Below, one piece after another: positions 19,424 through 28,055 of a stretch of 59,105 nucleotides of DNA. Source of the stretch: Alphaproteobacteria bacterium. GTDB taxonomy: Bacteria > Myxococcota_A > UBA796 > GCA-2862545. Made by a program: the position numbers and the translations under genes. The stretch spans positions 1-59,105 of the forward strand of contig JACKEP010000030.1 in assembly GCA_020632915.1 (NCBI GenBank), in the 5' to 3' direction. A model generated the notes under the pieces. The model saw nothing but the letters and a program-made list of their open reading frames with translations, was not told the DNA's origin and did no database searches. The number at the start of each line of letters is the position of its first letter. Position 1 is the stretch's first letter.

Positions 19424-20239
19424 CTACCGACGCCGCGCGAGCTTGCCGCGCGCCCGGGGCTGCGGCGGGCCCTGCACCATGCGCGGGGCAGCGCCGCCGG
19501 GGAGCTCGATCGGTCCGCGGCGTCCGCGCACCATGGCCTGCTGGGCGGCCTCCTCGGGGAAGAACCGGTACCAGGTCTCCCCGAGGGAGGCGGGATCGAT
19601 CCGGCGCTTGTTGGCGAGCTGGGCCTGGAGCGCCTTGAGGGTGGCGTTGTCGGGGACGGCCTCCAGGCCCTTGCGGACCACGGCCAGCGCGGCGTCGCGA
19701 TCGCCGTGGCGTGCGCGCAGCGTGGCCCAGACGACGTAGAGGGTGATCTCCTTGTCGCCGTAGGCGGCGGCGTCTTCGAAGGCCTTCCAGGCCGCGTCGA
19801 GGCGACCGCGCCGCACGTGGACACACGCGGCCGCAGCCGACGCCGTCCAGTCGCGCCACGCCCCTTCGAGCAGCGGCAGCGCCTCGTCGAACTGCAGCTG
19901 GGTGTAGAGCAGCATGCCGAGCTGGGCGTTGACCTGGCGCGTGAGCAGCAGCTGCCACGGTCCCCACGTGTCGCGGACCTCCACCAGCAGCTCGGCGACC
20001 TTGCCCAGCCGGGCGGTGGCCTCGGCCTGGGTGCGGGACGTCTGCACCTCGGCCATCATCGCCTGCACCGGCGCCAGGGCCGCCGTCACCTGCTGGTGGG
20101 TGCGGCGGGCGAGCAGGAACATCGCGACGGGGAACGTGAGCAGCGCCGGCGCGATGCCCGCCACCCACTCGAAGCCCGCGAGCATCGTGAGCGCGAAGAC
20201 GGCCACGGAGATCGCGAGCGAGATCAACAGGTTGTACAT
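19424..20239 (-). CDS. Membrane-anchored TPR-like protein
   Basis: This 271-residue protein has two hydrophobic segments at the N-terminus (about 4-22 and 25-45), then a charged soluble region with helical repeats. Examples are LLYTQLQFDEALPLLEGAW and ARHGDRDAALAVVRKGLEAVPDNATLKAL, which look like tetratricopeptide repeats. The tail is rich in Arg, Pro and Gly. I do not recognise a specific family. It is the first gene of the leftward operon and lies 12 bp before the exonuclease-WYL gene. A scaffold role for the downstream enzymes is possible but only inferred. Its start ATG is 34 bp from the divergent queG start. Confidence 0.7.
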   Translation of the reverse strand: MYNLLISLAISVAVFALTMLAGFEWVAGIAPALLTFPVAMFLLARRTHQQVTAALAPVQAMMAEVQTSRTQAEATARLGKVAELLVEVRDTWGPWQLLLTRQVNAQLGMLLYTQLQFDEALPLLEGAWRDWTASAAAACVHVRRGRLDAAWKAFEDAAAYGDKEITLYVVWATLRARHGDRDAALAVVRKGLEAVPDNATLKALQAQLANKRRIDPASLGETWYRFFPEEAAQQAMVRGRRGPIELPGGAAPRMVQGPPQPRARGKLARRR

Positions 20240-20273
20240 GAGGCCATCCGACCAGACAGGGAGGACTAACCGG

Positions 20274-21386
20274 GTGGCCCCGCTGCGCCCCGACGTCGAA
20301 GCGCTCGCGCACGCCCACGGCTTCACCACCGTGCGCTGCGCACCGGTGGGCCCCACGCCGCACGGCGCGGCGTTCCGGGCCTGGCTCGACGCCGGTCACC
20401 ACGGCTCGATGGGCTGGCTCGACCAGCAGGTGGACGTGCGCCTCGACCCGCGCACCCGCCTGCCGACCGCCCGTACCGCACTCGTGCTCGCGGTCCACCA
20501 CCACCACCGACGTCCGCCGGACCCAGGCGGCCGGACGGGCCTCGTCGCCCGCTACGCCTGGGGTCGGGACTACCACAACCTCGTGGGCAAGCGACTCAAG
20601 CGGCTGCGACGGGCGCTCGCCGACCTCGGCGTGGCGTCGTGGGGCGGCGTCGACACAGCCCCCATCCTGGAGCGCAGCTGGGCCGCCGCCGCGGGGCTCG
20701 GCTTCACCGGCAAGAACACGGTGCAGATCCTGCCCGCGCGCACGTCGTGGATGCTGCTGGCGGTGCTGTTCCTCGACGTCGACCTGACCCCCGACACACC
20801 GCTGCGCGACCACTGCGGCCGCTGCCGCCGTTGCCTCGACGCCTGCCCCACCGACGCCTTCGTCGGACCGCGGGACCTCGATGCGCGGCGGTGCATCGCC
20901 TACTGGACGATCGAGAGCCGGGCGCTCGCCCCCCGTCCGCTGCGGGCCGGGATCGGGCGGTGGGTCTTCGGCTGCGACGTGTGCCAGGAGGTCTGCCCCC
21001 ATAACGCCGCCCCCGACGAAGCCGCCGAGGACGACCTGGCCCCCCGCCACGCCTTCCTCGATCTCGACGCGCTGCTCACCGCCGACGACGACGCGCTGGT
21101 CGAGCGCTTCACCGGGACGCCCCTGCGGCGCCCGGGCGGCGCGGGCCTCAAGCGCAACGCGCTGCTCGTGCTCGGCAACCTCGGGGATCCGGGGGGTGAG
21201 GACGCAGCGCGACGCGGGCTGGAGCACGCCGACCCGGTCGTGCGCGCGGCCGCCGTGTGGAGCCTGGCACGGCTCGGTCGGCCGGTGCACCGGTGGGTCG
21301 ACCCGGACGTCGGCGTGCAGGACGAGCTGGCGGCGGTGCGTGCCGGCGAGGTCGTGCCCGCCACCGGGGTCGCCGCGGGCCGCTGA
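20274..21386 (+). CDS. queG: Epoxyqueuosine reductase
   Basis: This cytoplasmic cobalamin- and iron-sulfur-dependent enzyme reduces epoxyqueuosine to queuosine in tRNA wobble positions. The 370 residues contain the two 4Fe-4S motifs CGRCRRCLDACP and CDVCQEVCP, an upstream LGFTGKNT stretch typical of the cobalamin-binding part, and a C-terminal HEAT-like repeat (LKRNALLVLGNLGDPGG and a following helix pair). The start is GTG at 20274 with GGGAGG about nine bases upstream. The frame is open further upstream, but that part is antisense to the TPR gene. Confidence 0.94.
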   Translation: MAPLRPDVEALAHAHGFTTVRCAPVGPTPHGAAFRAWLDAGHHGSMGWLDQQVDVRLDPRTRLPTARTALVLAVHHHHRRPPDPGGRTGLVARYAWGRDYHNLVGKRLKRLRRALADLGVASWGGVDTAPILERSWAAAAGLGFTGKNTVQILPARTSWMLLAVLFLDVDLTPDTPLRDHCGRCRRCLDACPTDAFVGPRDLDARRCIAYWTIESRALAPRPLRAGIGRWVFGCDVCQEVCPHNAAPDEAAEDDLAPRHAFLDLDALLTADDDALVERFTGTPLRRPGGAGLKRNALLVLGNLGDPGGEDAARRGLEHADPVVRAAAVWSLARLGRPVHRWVDPDVGVQDELAAVRAGEVVPATGVAAGR

Positions 21387-21460
21387 TCCCCGCCGTCCAC
21401 CGAGACACCCGCGCAGCGCCCTCCGGGTTAGGCTCGCCCGGTTCGCAGGACGAGGTGTGG

Positions 21461-22177
21461 ATGGCACAGGGCTACTCGGGCGGCCGGGTGATCGCGGCGT
21501 GGGGCGTGCACCTGTACACGGCGCTCGGCCTGCCGCTGGCCGTGGCCTGCGTGATCGCGCTCGCCGAGGGCGACGCCCGCCAGTTCTTCCTGTGGTCGTT
21601 CCTGGCCTGCCTGATCGACAGCACCGACGGGTTCCTGGCGCGGGCGGTCAAGGTCAAGGAGGTCATCCCCGACTTCTCCGGCCGCCGCCTCGACGACATC
21701 ATCGACTTCCTGCACTTCGTGTGCCTGCCGATGATGGCGCTCCCCGCACTCGGCGTGCTGCCGCGGGAGCTGGCCTGGATCGTGGCGCTGCCGCTGATGG
21801 CGAGCGGCTACGGCTTCAGCCAGGAGGCCGCCAAGACCGACGACGCCTTCGTGGGCTTCCCGTCCTACTGGAACATCGTGGCGCTGTACGTGTACGTGCT
21901 CGACGCCTCGGCCACCACCACCGCCGTGCTGCTCGTGGTGCTGTCCGTGCTGGTGTTCGTGCCGGTCCACTACATCTACCCGTCGCGCACGCCGCTGCTG
22001 CGCCCCGTCACGATCGGGCTCGGCGTCGTGTGGGCCGTGATGCTCGTGCCGCTGATGCTGCACCCGGAGGCGGCGTGGGCCGCGCGCCTGGCGTGGGTGT
22101 CGCTGCTGTACCCGGTCTACTACACGGCGCTGTCCCTCGTGCACCACCGGCGCGTGATGGCCGAGGCCCACGGCTGA
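21461..22177 (+). CDS. CDP-alcohol phosphatidyltransferase, phosphatidylcholine synthase-like
   Basis: This 238-residue integral membrane enzyme has about seven hydrophobic helices. The catalytic motif is D53-S-T-D-G-F-L-A-R, then after 12 residues G74-R-R-L-D-D-I-I-D, a longer gap than in PssA and PgsA but as in phosphatidylcholine synthases. The later DAFVGFPSYWNIVALYVY also matches that family, which joins choline to CDP-diacylglycerol. Assignment to Pcs is therefore likely, but another alcohol acceptor cannot be excluded. The start is ATG with GAGG five bases before it. It follows queG by 74 bp. Confidence 0.85.
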   Translation: MAQGYSGGRVIAAWGVHLYTALGLPLAVACVIALAEGDARQFFLWSFLACLIDSTDGFLARAVKVKEVIPDFSGRRLDDIIDFLHFVCLPMMALPALGVLPRELAWIVALPLMASGYGFSQEAAKTDDAFVGFPSYWNIVALYVYVLDASATTTAVLLVVLSVLVFVPVHYIYPSRTPLLRPVTIGLGVVWAVMLVPLMLHPEAAWAARLAWVSLLYPVYYTALSLVHHRRVMAEAHG

Positions 22178-22187
22178 CCGGCACGGC

Positions 22188-22826
22188 TCAGGCGTCGGCC
22201 GCGTCGCCCGTGCCGGCGACGGCCAGCACCTCGAGCAGCGCCGCCTCCACCCGCGCCACGCGCTCGGCGCCGGTGGACGCGCGCAGGTAGGCGCGCCGAT
22301 CGTCGGCGTCGGTGAGGAACAGGCGGGCCATGGCGTCGACCCAGGCCGCCCCCTCCAGCTCGAACAGGCGCTCGCGGGGCCCGAGCGGGCCGACCGCCGC
22401 CGCCACCTGCAGCGCGAGCACGCCGAGCGCTGGTGTCGGCGCGTAGGCGGCGTCCGCGACGGGCGGGGACAGCTGGACCGCGACCTGGCGGAACGGGGTG
22501 GCGACGGTGTGCTCCGCGGTGATCCGGCCGACGTGCTCGTGGACGACGAGCACGTTGCTGCGTCCGTCCGGCAGCGCCTGGTGACGCAGGATGCGCCCTA
22601 CCCCCACCTCCGGGTACAGCGGCGGCGCGCCGTCGTAGGTGGCCTCGAAGCCGGGCTGGAGCGTGGCGATGCCGAGGCGGCCGTCCCCGTCGAGCACGTG
22701 GCGCACGAGCGCCCGGTAGCGGGGCTCGAACACGTGCAGCGGCAGCAGCTCGCCGGGCAGCAGCACCACGCCGGGCAGCGGGAACAGCGGCAGCGGATCG
22801 ACGACGCCCTGCACGGATTCGGTCAT
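22188..22826 (-). CDS. LON substrate-binding domain protein
   Basis: This 212-residue protein matches the N-terminal domain of Lon protease only, without ATPase or protease parts. It has PLFPLPGVVLLPGELLPLHV and FEPRYRALV near the N-terminus, then a beta-rich half and a helical half. Stand-alone proteins of this type are widespread; a role in peptide binding or protein quality control is usually assumed but not proved. Start ATG at 22826 is preferred over one ten codons upstream because the domain begins directly after it. It converges on the phosphatidylcholine synthase-like gene, with 10 bp between stops. Confidence 0.88.
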   Translation of the reverse strand: MTESVQGVVDPLPLFPLPGVVLLPGELLPLHVFEPRYRALVRHVLDGDGRLGIATLQPGFEATYDGAPPLYPEVGVGRILRHQALPDGRSNVLVVHEHVGRITAEHTVATPFRQVAVQLSPPVADAAYAPTPALGVLALQVAAAVGPLGPRERLFELEGAAWVDAMARLFLTDADDRRAYLRASTGAERVARVEAALLEVLAVAGTGDAADA

Positions 22827-22911
22827 CGTGGGTGTCCTGCCCGTCGGCGCGCCCACCGGCCTCGGTGCGCGGGGTTACCCCTAGCGTCGCCGCCGCCGCT
22901 CCGGGAGCGCC

Positions 22912-25089
22912 TTGGTCCACGTCCGCATCGGAAGTGACGAGCTCATCCTGTCGTGGGACGAGTGGGAGTCCCGGGTCGAGTCGGGACGCATCCCTCCCGA
23001 CGCGCTCGTGCGGTTCGACGCCGTCACCGGCGCCGCGTGGACGCCGGCGTCCGATCTCGAGATGTACCGGTCGCTGGCCGACAGCCGGGCGAGCGCGTTC
23101 GCGCGCTGGCGCGCCGCGAGCGGTCCGCCCGTGCTCACCGCCCTGCTCGTGGGCGTGCAGATCCGCATCTGGTGGCTCAACCAGCTCCCCGAAGTGGGCG
23201 TGTGGTCGGCCACCCAGCTGTCGAAGTGGACGGCGCCCACGCTGGAGCAGGGTCAGGTGTGGCGGCTGGTGACGATGGGCGTGCTGCACACGTCGTTCAC
23301 CCACATCCTGATGAACATGCTGTGGCTCGGCTACACCGGCTACCACCTGGAGCGGGCGCTGGGCTGGCGCAACCTCGGCTGGCTCTACCTGGCCTCGGTC
23401 GTCGGCGGGTCGACCCTGTCGATGATCGGCGCCCCCGACAACCTGTCGCTCGGCGCGTCCGGCGGCGTGTACGGGCTGATCGCCGCGTCGGTGGTGTTCG
23501 GGTTCACGCGCCCCGAGCTGCTGCCCACGCGCAGCCGGCGCGTGTTCGGCTTCGCCCTGCTGCCCTACCTGGTGCTGATGTTCCTGTCGGGCATGTCCAA
23601 CGAGGGGACCGACAACTGGGCCCACCTCGGCGGCCTGTTGACCGGCGGCCTGCTCGCCCTGCTCACCGACCCGCCGGGGTTCGAGCGCCGCCCGGGCTGG
23701 ACCACGCGGTGGCACGCCGCGACGGGCACCGCCATCGTGGTGCTCCTCGCCGTGCTCTGGGTGGCCGGACCGTGGATCGAGCCCCTGCACACCGAGGAGG
23801 AGGCCCGGTGGATCCGCCTCGCGCGCACCGACCCCGCCGCCGCGCGCCGGCTCCGTCACGACGACGACGCCACGCTGCACGTGTCGGTGCCGGCGGGATG
23901 GGCCGAAGGCAGCGGCGGCCTCGGTCGGGCGTGGCACACGCCGCTGGGCGCGCGCTCGTGGGCCGCGGTGGAAGGCGTGGAGGGTGCGCCCACCACCCCC
24001 GAGGCGATGGCCCACGCCTACGTCGCGCGGCTCGATCGGATGGGCTGGCGCTACGATCTGGGCGCGCCCGAGCCCGACGTCGTCTCCGGCGTGGCCGGGC
24101 TGCGCCTGGCCGGCACGTTGTACGAGGGCGACACGCCGTTGGCGTTCGTGTGGCGCGGTGCTGCGCGGGGGCTGCGCACCCTGCAGACCGAGTGGCGGGT
24201 GGAGCCGGACCTCGCCGGTCGCCTCGCCCCGCTCGAACGGCGGCTCGAGCGCGCGGTGGTGTGGGAGCCGCCGTCCGAGCTCGCCGCGGCGCGCGCGGCG
24301 TACGCCGCCCACCCCGACACGCCGCGGACCGCGCGCGATCTCGCCCGCGCGCTGGCCGCGGAGGGCCTGGGTGCGGACGCGCTGGCGCTGCAGATCCCCC
24401 TGGCCCGCGCCACCCCGCCGGACCCCACCGCCTGGCGGACGCTGCTGCAGATGCTGGCGTGGTACCCGCAGGCCACGCCCGAGCGGGACGCCCTGCTCCG
24501 CGAGGCGCTGGCGGCGGGGCTCGGCAGCCTCGCCGAGGTCGGCGTGAGCGACGTCCTGCTGGCCGTCGGCGACACCCCCACGGCCGTCGGTCTCCTCGAG
24601 CTCGCGTGGGTCCGCGCACCGGGAGACCGCCAGCTCGCACGGGCGCGCGCCGGACTCGGGCTGTCGAACGACCTGGGGACGGACGGCATCTCTCCGGCGT
24701 CGCTGCGCGGTGACTGCCCCTGGCACGCCGTCCTCGCGGCCCAAGCCGCCGCGGGCGACGCCGCCGATCTCCTGCCACGCGCCGCCGCTGTGGGCGCGGC
24801 GTGGGCCGAGGCCCGCGCGGGCGCGATCGCCGACGCCCGCGCGCGCGCCGAGGCCACCGATCCCGGCGTGGTCGCGCCGCTGGTGCTCCTGGCCGTGGGC
24901 CACGCCCCCGCCGACCCGGACATCGCCCTGCAGGACCTGCGCTACGACCTCGACCAGGTGGACCAGGGCGTCGATCCGACGTGGTGGTCGCCCGACCTGC
25001 CCGCGCCCGCCCAGGTCCGCGCAGCCCTCGACGCCGCACCCGCCGAGGTCGTGCGCGACCTCGTCCCCCGTCCCCAGGAGTCTCCGTGA
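22912..25089 (+). CDS. Rhomboid intramembrane serine protease with extra N- and C-terminal domains
   Basis: This 725-residue protein has a rhomboid core (about 70-260) of six or seven membrane helices. H131 and N135 lie in HILMN, the catalytic S183 in GASGGVYG and the catalytic H238 in NWAHLGG. Residues 1-55 form a small soluble domain resembling GYF_2-type modules (SGRIPPDALVRFDAVTG). After a last hydrophobic helix near 275-295 there is a long Ala-rich, helical-repeat C-terminal part of about 430 residues. The start is TTG with GGGAG four bases before it, chosen because it gives the complete N-terminal module. The stop overlaps the methyltransferase start (GTGA). Confidence 0.87.
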   Translation: MVHVRIGSDELILSWDEWESRVESGRIPPDALVRFDAVTGAAWTPASDLEMYRSLADSRASAFARWRAASGPPVLTALLVGVQIRIWWLNQLPEVGVWSATQLSKWTAPTLEQGQVWRLVTMGVLHTSFTHILMNMLWLGYTGYHLERALGWRNLGWLYLASVVGGSTLSMIGAPDNLSLGASGGVYGLIAASVVFGFTRPELLPTRSRRVFGFALLPYLVLMFLSGMSNEGTDNWAHLGGLLTGGLLALLTDPPGFERRPGWTTRWHAATGTAIVVLLAVLWVAGPWIEPLHTEEEARWIRLARTDPAAARRLRHDDDATLHVSVPAGWAEGSGGLGRAWHTPLGARSWAAVEGVEGAPTTPEAMAHAYVARLDRMGWRYDLGAPEPDVVSGVAGLRLAGTLYEGDTPLAFVWRGAARGLRTLQTEWRVEPDLAGRLAPLERRLERAVVWEPPSELAAARAAYAAHPDTPRTARDLARALAAEGLGADALALQIPLARATPPDPTAWRTLLQMLAWYPQATPERDALLREALAAGLGSLAEVGVSDVLLAVGDTPTAVGLLELAWVRAPGDRQLARARAGLGLSNDLGTDGISPASLRGDCPWHAVLAAQAAAGDAADLLPRAAAVGAAWAEARAGAIADARARAEATDPGVVAPLVLLAVGHAPADPDIALQDLRYDLDQVDQGVDPTWWSPDLPAPAQVRAALDAAPAEVVRDLVPRPQESP

Positions 25090-25877
25090 CCGACGCCACC
25101 ACCTACGACTGGGACGAGGCCGAGCTCGCACGCCTCGAGCTGCAGGCCGCCCACACGTGGCAGGTGCTGCTCCCGCTGCTGGCGCGCGGCCCCGCGCTGC
25201 CCGGCGCGACCATCGTCGACCTCGGGTGTGGCCCCGGCCGGGTCACCGCGCGGCTCGCCACAGCGGTGGGGGCTGCGGGTACCGTCCTCGGCGTCGACCA
25301 CGACCCCGCGCTGCTCGCCCGCGCCATGGGCGGTCCACGGACGGCCGACGCCGGCACCTGCCGGTGGGTGCACGCCGACGCCGCCGCCGTCGACCTGCCC
25401 GACGCCACCGCCGACGCCGTGGTCGCGCACATGCTGCTGCAGCACGTCCCCGATCCGGCCGCTGTGGTCCGCGAGGCGGCGCGTCTGCTGCGGCCGGGCG
25501 GCCTGCTCGTGGTGGTCGACGTGGACGACGCGCTCATCGACGTGCACCCGCGCGACCCGGGGCTGCAGGCCGTCTTGGAGGCCAGCGCCCGCGCCCAGGC
25601 TGCACGCGGTGGCGACCGCGCGATCGGACGCCGCCTGGCGGCGCTGGCACGGGCCGCCGGCCTCGACGACGTCCACGCCGCGGTCACCCTGTTCTGCAGC
25701 CCTCCCCTGCCGGCCCCCGTGGTGTTCGCCGGCAGCCTCGCCTTCCGTCCCCAGCTGGTCGCCGCGGACGACCTCGCCGCCACGCAGGCGACGCTCGCCC
25801 GCATCCAGGCCCGCCTGACCGCACCCGATGCGTGGCTGCAGGCCGGCGTGTACGCCACGACGGCCGTCCGCCGCTGA
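25086..25877 (+). CDS. Class I SAM-dependent methyltransferase
   Basis: This 263-residue cytoplasmic enzyme has a SAM-binding motif, IVDLGCGPGRVTARLA (about 40-55), an acidic end of the second strand, VLGVDHDPALLA, and a motif-IV-like VVAHMLLQHVPDP, all typical of the UbiE/COQ5 superfamily. The methyl acceptor cannot be predicted. The start GTG overlaps the stop of the rhomboid gene by four bases, so the two are co-translated. A tandem 15 bp duplication with hairpin potential follows before trxB. Confidence 0.85.
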   Translation: MTDATTYDWDEAELARLELQAAHTWQVLLPLLARGPALPGATIVDLGCGPGRVTARLATAVGAAGTVLGVDHDPALLARAMGGPRTADAGTCRWVHADAAAVDLPDATADAVVAHMLLQHVPDPAAVVREAARLLRPGGLLVVVDVDDALIDVHPRDPGLQAVLEASARAQAARGGDRAIGRRLAALARAAGLDDVHAAVTLFCSPPLPAPVVFAGSLAFRPQLVAADDLAATQATLARIQARLTAPDAWLQAGVYATTAVRR

Positions 25878-25912
25878 GGCGCCGAGCCGCGGCAGCCGCG
25901 CCTTGCCGCACC

Positions 25913-25951
25913 CCCCGACCGCGTTTACGGTCGGGGCGTTTACGGTCGGGG
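25913..25951. repeat. Hairpin with tandemly duplicated 3' arm
   Basis: CCCCGACCG (25913-25921) can pair with CGGTCGGGG at 25928-25936 around a six-base loop. The 15-mer CGTTTACGGTCGGGG is repeated exactly in tandem at 25922-25936 and 25937-25951, so the 5' arm has two alternative partners. It lies between the methyltransferase stop and the trxB GTG (25981), and could be a terminator or a leader switch. Confidence 0.6.
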
Positions 25952-25980
25952 CCCCACACCCGGCCCACCCTGGAGGCCTC

Positions 25981-26904
25981 GTGCCCAAGGTCGTCGTTCT
26001 CGGATCCGGCCCCGCCGGACTCACCGCCGCGCTCTACCTGTCGCGCGCCAACCTGACCCCTGTCGTCTACGAGGGCCTCGAGCCCGGTGGTCAGCTCACC
26101 ACCACCACCGACGTGGACAACTTCCCCGGGTTCCCCGAGGGCATCATGGGCCCCGAGCTCATGGAGCGCATGCGCGCCCAGTGCGAGCGCTTCGGGGCCA
26201 CGTTCGTCATGGACGAGATCCACCAGGCCGACCTGTCGAAGCGGCCGTTCACGCTCAAGCCGTCGATGGGCGAGGCCTTCGAGGCCGACGCCGTCGTGAT
26301 CGCGACGGGTGCGTCGGCCCGCTACCTCGGCCTGCCCAACGAGCTGCGCCTGCGCGGCCACGGGGTCTCGGCGTGCGCCACGTGCGACGGCTTCTTCTTC
26401 CAGGGCCAGACGATCGCGGTCGTGGGCGGCGGCGACTCGGCGATGGAGGAGGCCACCTTCCTCACCAAGTTCGCCGACAAGGTCTACCTGGTGCACCGCC
26501 GCGACAGCTTCCGCGCGTCCAAGATCATGCAGGACCGCGCGCTCGGCAACCCCAAGGTCGAGGTGCTGTGGAACACCGAGGTGCTCGACGTGATCGGCGA
26601 CGGCAAGGTCGAGGGCCTCGTGCTCGGCGACACCGTCACCGGCGAGCAGCGCGAGCTGGCCTGCACGGGCCTGTTCCTGGCGATCGGCCACACGCCCAAC
26701 ACCGGCCCGTTCAAGGACTGGCTCCAGGCCCACCCCAACGGCTACCTCGTCACCGCGCCGGACAGCACCGCCACGTCGATCCCGGGCGTGTTCGCCTGCG
26801 GTGACGTCCAGGACAGCGTCTACCGCCAGGCGATCACGGCGGCGGGCAGCGGGTGCATGGCGGCGCTGGAGACCGAGCGCTGGCTCGAGGCCCAGGAGCA
26901 CTGA
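25981..26904 (+). CDS. trxB: Thioredoxin reductase
   Basis: This flavoenzyme reduces thioredoxin with NADPH. The 307 residues show an FAD motif, VLGSGPAGLTAALYLSRA, the redox pair C132/C135 in CATCDGFFF, an NADPH motif, VVGGGDSAMEEA, with an HRRDSFRA stretch, and a C-terminal FAD motif, GVFACGDVQDSVYRQ. The start is GTG at 25981 with GGAGG four or five bases upstream, giving the normal family length. The upstream hairpin with a duplicated arm could affect its expression. Confidence 0.95.
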   Translation: MPKVVVLGSGPAGLTAALYLSRANLTPVVYEGLEPGGQLTTTTDVDNFPGFPEGIMGPELMERMRAQCERFGATFVMDEIHQADLSKRPFTLKPSMGEAFEADAVVIATGASARYLGLPNELRLRGHGVSACATCDGFFFQGQTIAVVGGGDSAMEEATFLTKFADKVYLVHRRDSFRASKIMQDRALGNPKVEVLWNTEVLDVIGDGKVEGLVLGDTVTGEQRELACTGLFLAIGHTPNTGPFKDWLQAHPNGYLVTAPDSTATSIPGVFACGDVQDSVYRQAITAAGSGCMAALETERWLEAQEH

Positions 26905-26919
26905 CGGCCCCGCGGGCCG
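26905..26919 (+). terminator. GC hairpin directly after trxB stop
   Basis: CGGCCC and GGGCCG pair around a CGC loop, starting at the base after the TGA stop. A second weak hairpin (GCCCG/CGGGC, 26922-26935) follows. There is no T tract, so this is only a candidate terminator. Confidence 0.3.
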
Positions 26920-26990
26920 GCGCCCGTTGACGGGCCGGAGCCACCCCCATAGGCTCGGCCCCGCTCACCCCCCCCGACCGGGAGGCGCCG

Positions 26991-27995
26991 ATGGCCTGGG
27001 ACGTCGCTGGACTCGGAAACGCGCTGATGGATGCGCTGGTCGTCGTCGAAGACGCCGACCGCCTGCTCGACGAGCTCGGGCTCATCCGCGGCACGATGCA
27101 CCCCGTCGATCACGCCGAGTGGCAGGCGGTCTACGACCGCGTCCAGGATCGCGGCGTCACGCTCGAGTCGGGCGGCTCGTGCGCCAACACCATCGCCACC
27201 GTCGGTCGGCTCGGCGCGCGCGCGGTCTACTGCGGTCAGGTCGGCGACGACGAGCTCGGCCGGGTCTACGCGGCCCGGATGCAGGAGGCCTGCGGTGGCC
27301 ACGCGCTGCGCGTGGCGTCGGGTCTGGCCACCGGCAAGTGCCTGTCGATCGTGTCGGCCAGCGACGCCGAGCGCACGATGGTCACCGACCTCGGCGCGAG
27401 CGTGCTCCTGCCCGAGCTCGGCGGCTTCGCCGACACCCTCGGCGCCGCCCGCATCGCCCACTTCACCGGCTACACGATGCTCGGCGGACCGATGCTCGAC
27501 GTGGCGATGTCCGGCCTGCGCGCCGCCAAGGCCGGCGGCACGCTCGTGTCGATCGACGTGGCCGATCCGTTCGTGGTCAACGAGATCCGCGACCGCCTCT
27601 GGCACGTGATCGACAGCTTCGCCGACGTCGTCTTCCTCAACGCCGAGGAGGCCCGCGCGCTCACCGACCAGATCCCCGAGCACGCCGCCGAGCGCATCGC
27701 CTCCGAGGCCAACGTGCGCACCGTGGTGGTCAAGCTCGGCGCCCGCGGCTCGATCGTGGTGCAGGACGGCAAGCGCTACGAGATCGGCGTCCACCCCGTG
27801 AAGGCGGTCGACACCACGGGGGCCGGCGACGCCTACGCCGGCGGCTTCCTGTACGGCATGCTCCACGGCTGGGACCCGGCCAGCGCCGGCAACCTCGCCT
27901 CGGCGGTGGCCGCCGCCACGGTCGGTCAGCTCGGCGCCGTGGTCAAGGACGCGACCACGCTGCAGGATCTCGTCGCGCGCCTGCGCCCGGCCTGA
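26991..27995 (+). CDS. PfkB-family carbohydrate kinase, adenosine kinase-like
   Basis: This 334-residue cytoplasmic kinase has both PfkB signatures: SGGSCANTIATVGRLG near residue 65, and DTTGAGDAYAGGF near 270, which holds the catalytic Asp and anion hole. The N-terminal part (WDVAGLGNALMDALVVV) and the overall length resemble bacterial adenosine kinases and related ribokinases. The exact sugar or nucleoside is uncertain. ATG at 26991 follows GGGAGG by about five bases. It lies 86 bp after trxB and could have its own promoter. Confidence 0.87.
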   Translation: MAWDVAGLGNALMDALVVVEDADRLLDELGLIRGTMHPVDHAEWQAVYDRVQDRGVTLESGGSCANTIATVGRLGARAVYCGQVGDDELGRVYAARMQEACGGHALRVASGLATGKCLSIVSASDAERTMVTDLGASVLLPELGGFADTLGAARIAHFTGYTMLGGPMLDVAMSGLRAAKAGGTLVSIDVADPFVVNEIRDRLWHVIDSFADVVFLNAEEARALTDQIPEHAAERIASEANVRTVVVKLGARGSIVVQDGKRYEIGVHPVKAVDTTGAGDAYAGGFLYGMLHGWDPASAGNLASAVAAATVGQLGAVVKDATTLQDLVARLRPA

Positions 27996-28055
27996 CCCAC
28001 CCGCTCGATCCGTGCGGCCGACGCGGTCGCGCCGCGGCGCCCGCCGCACACCGGA

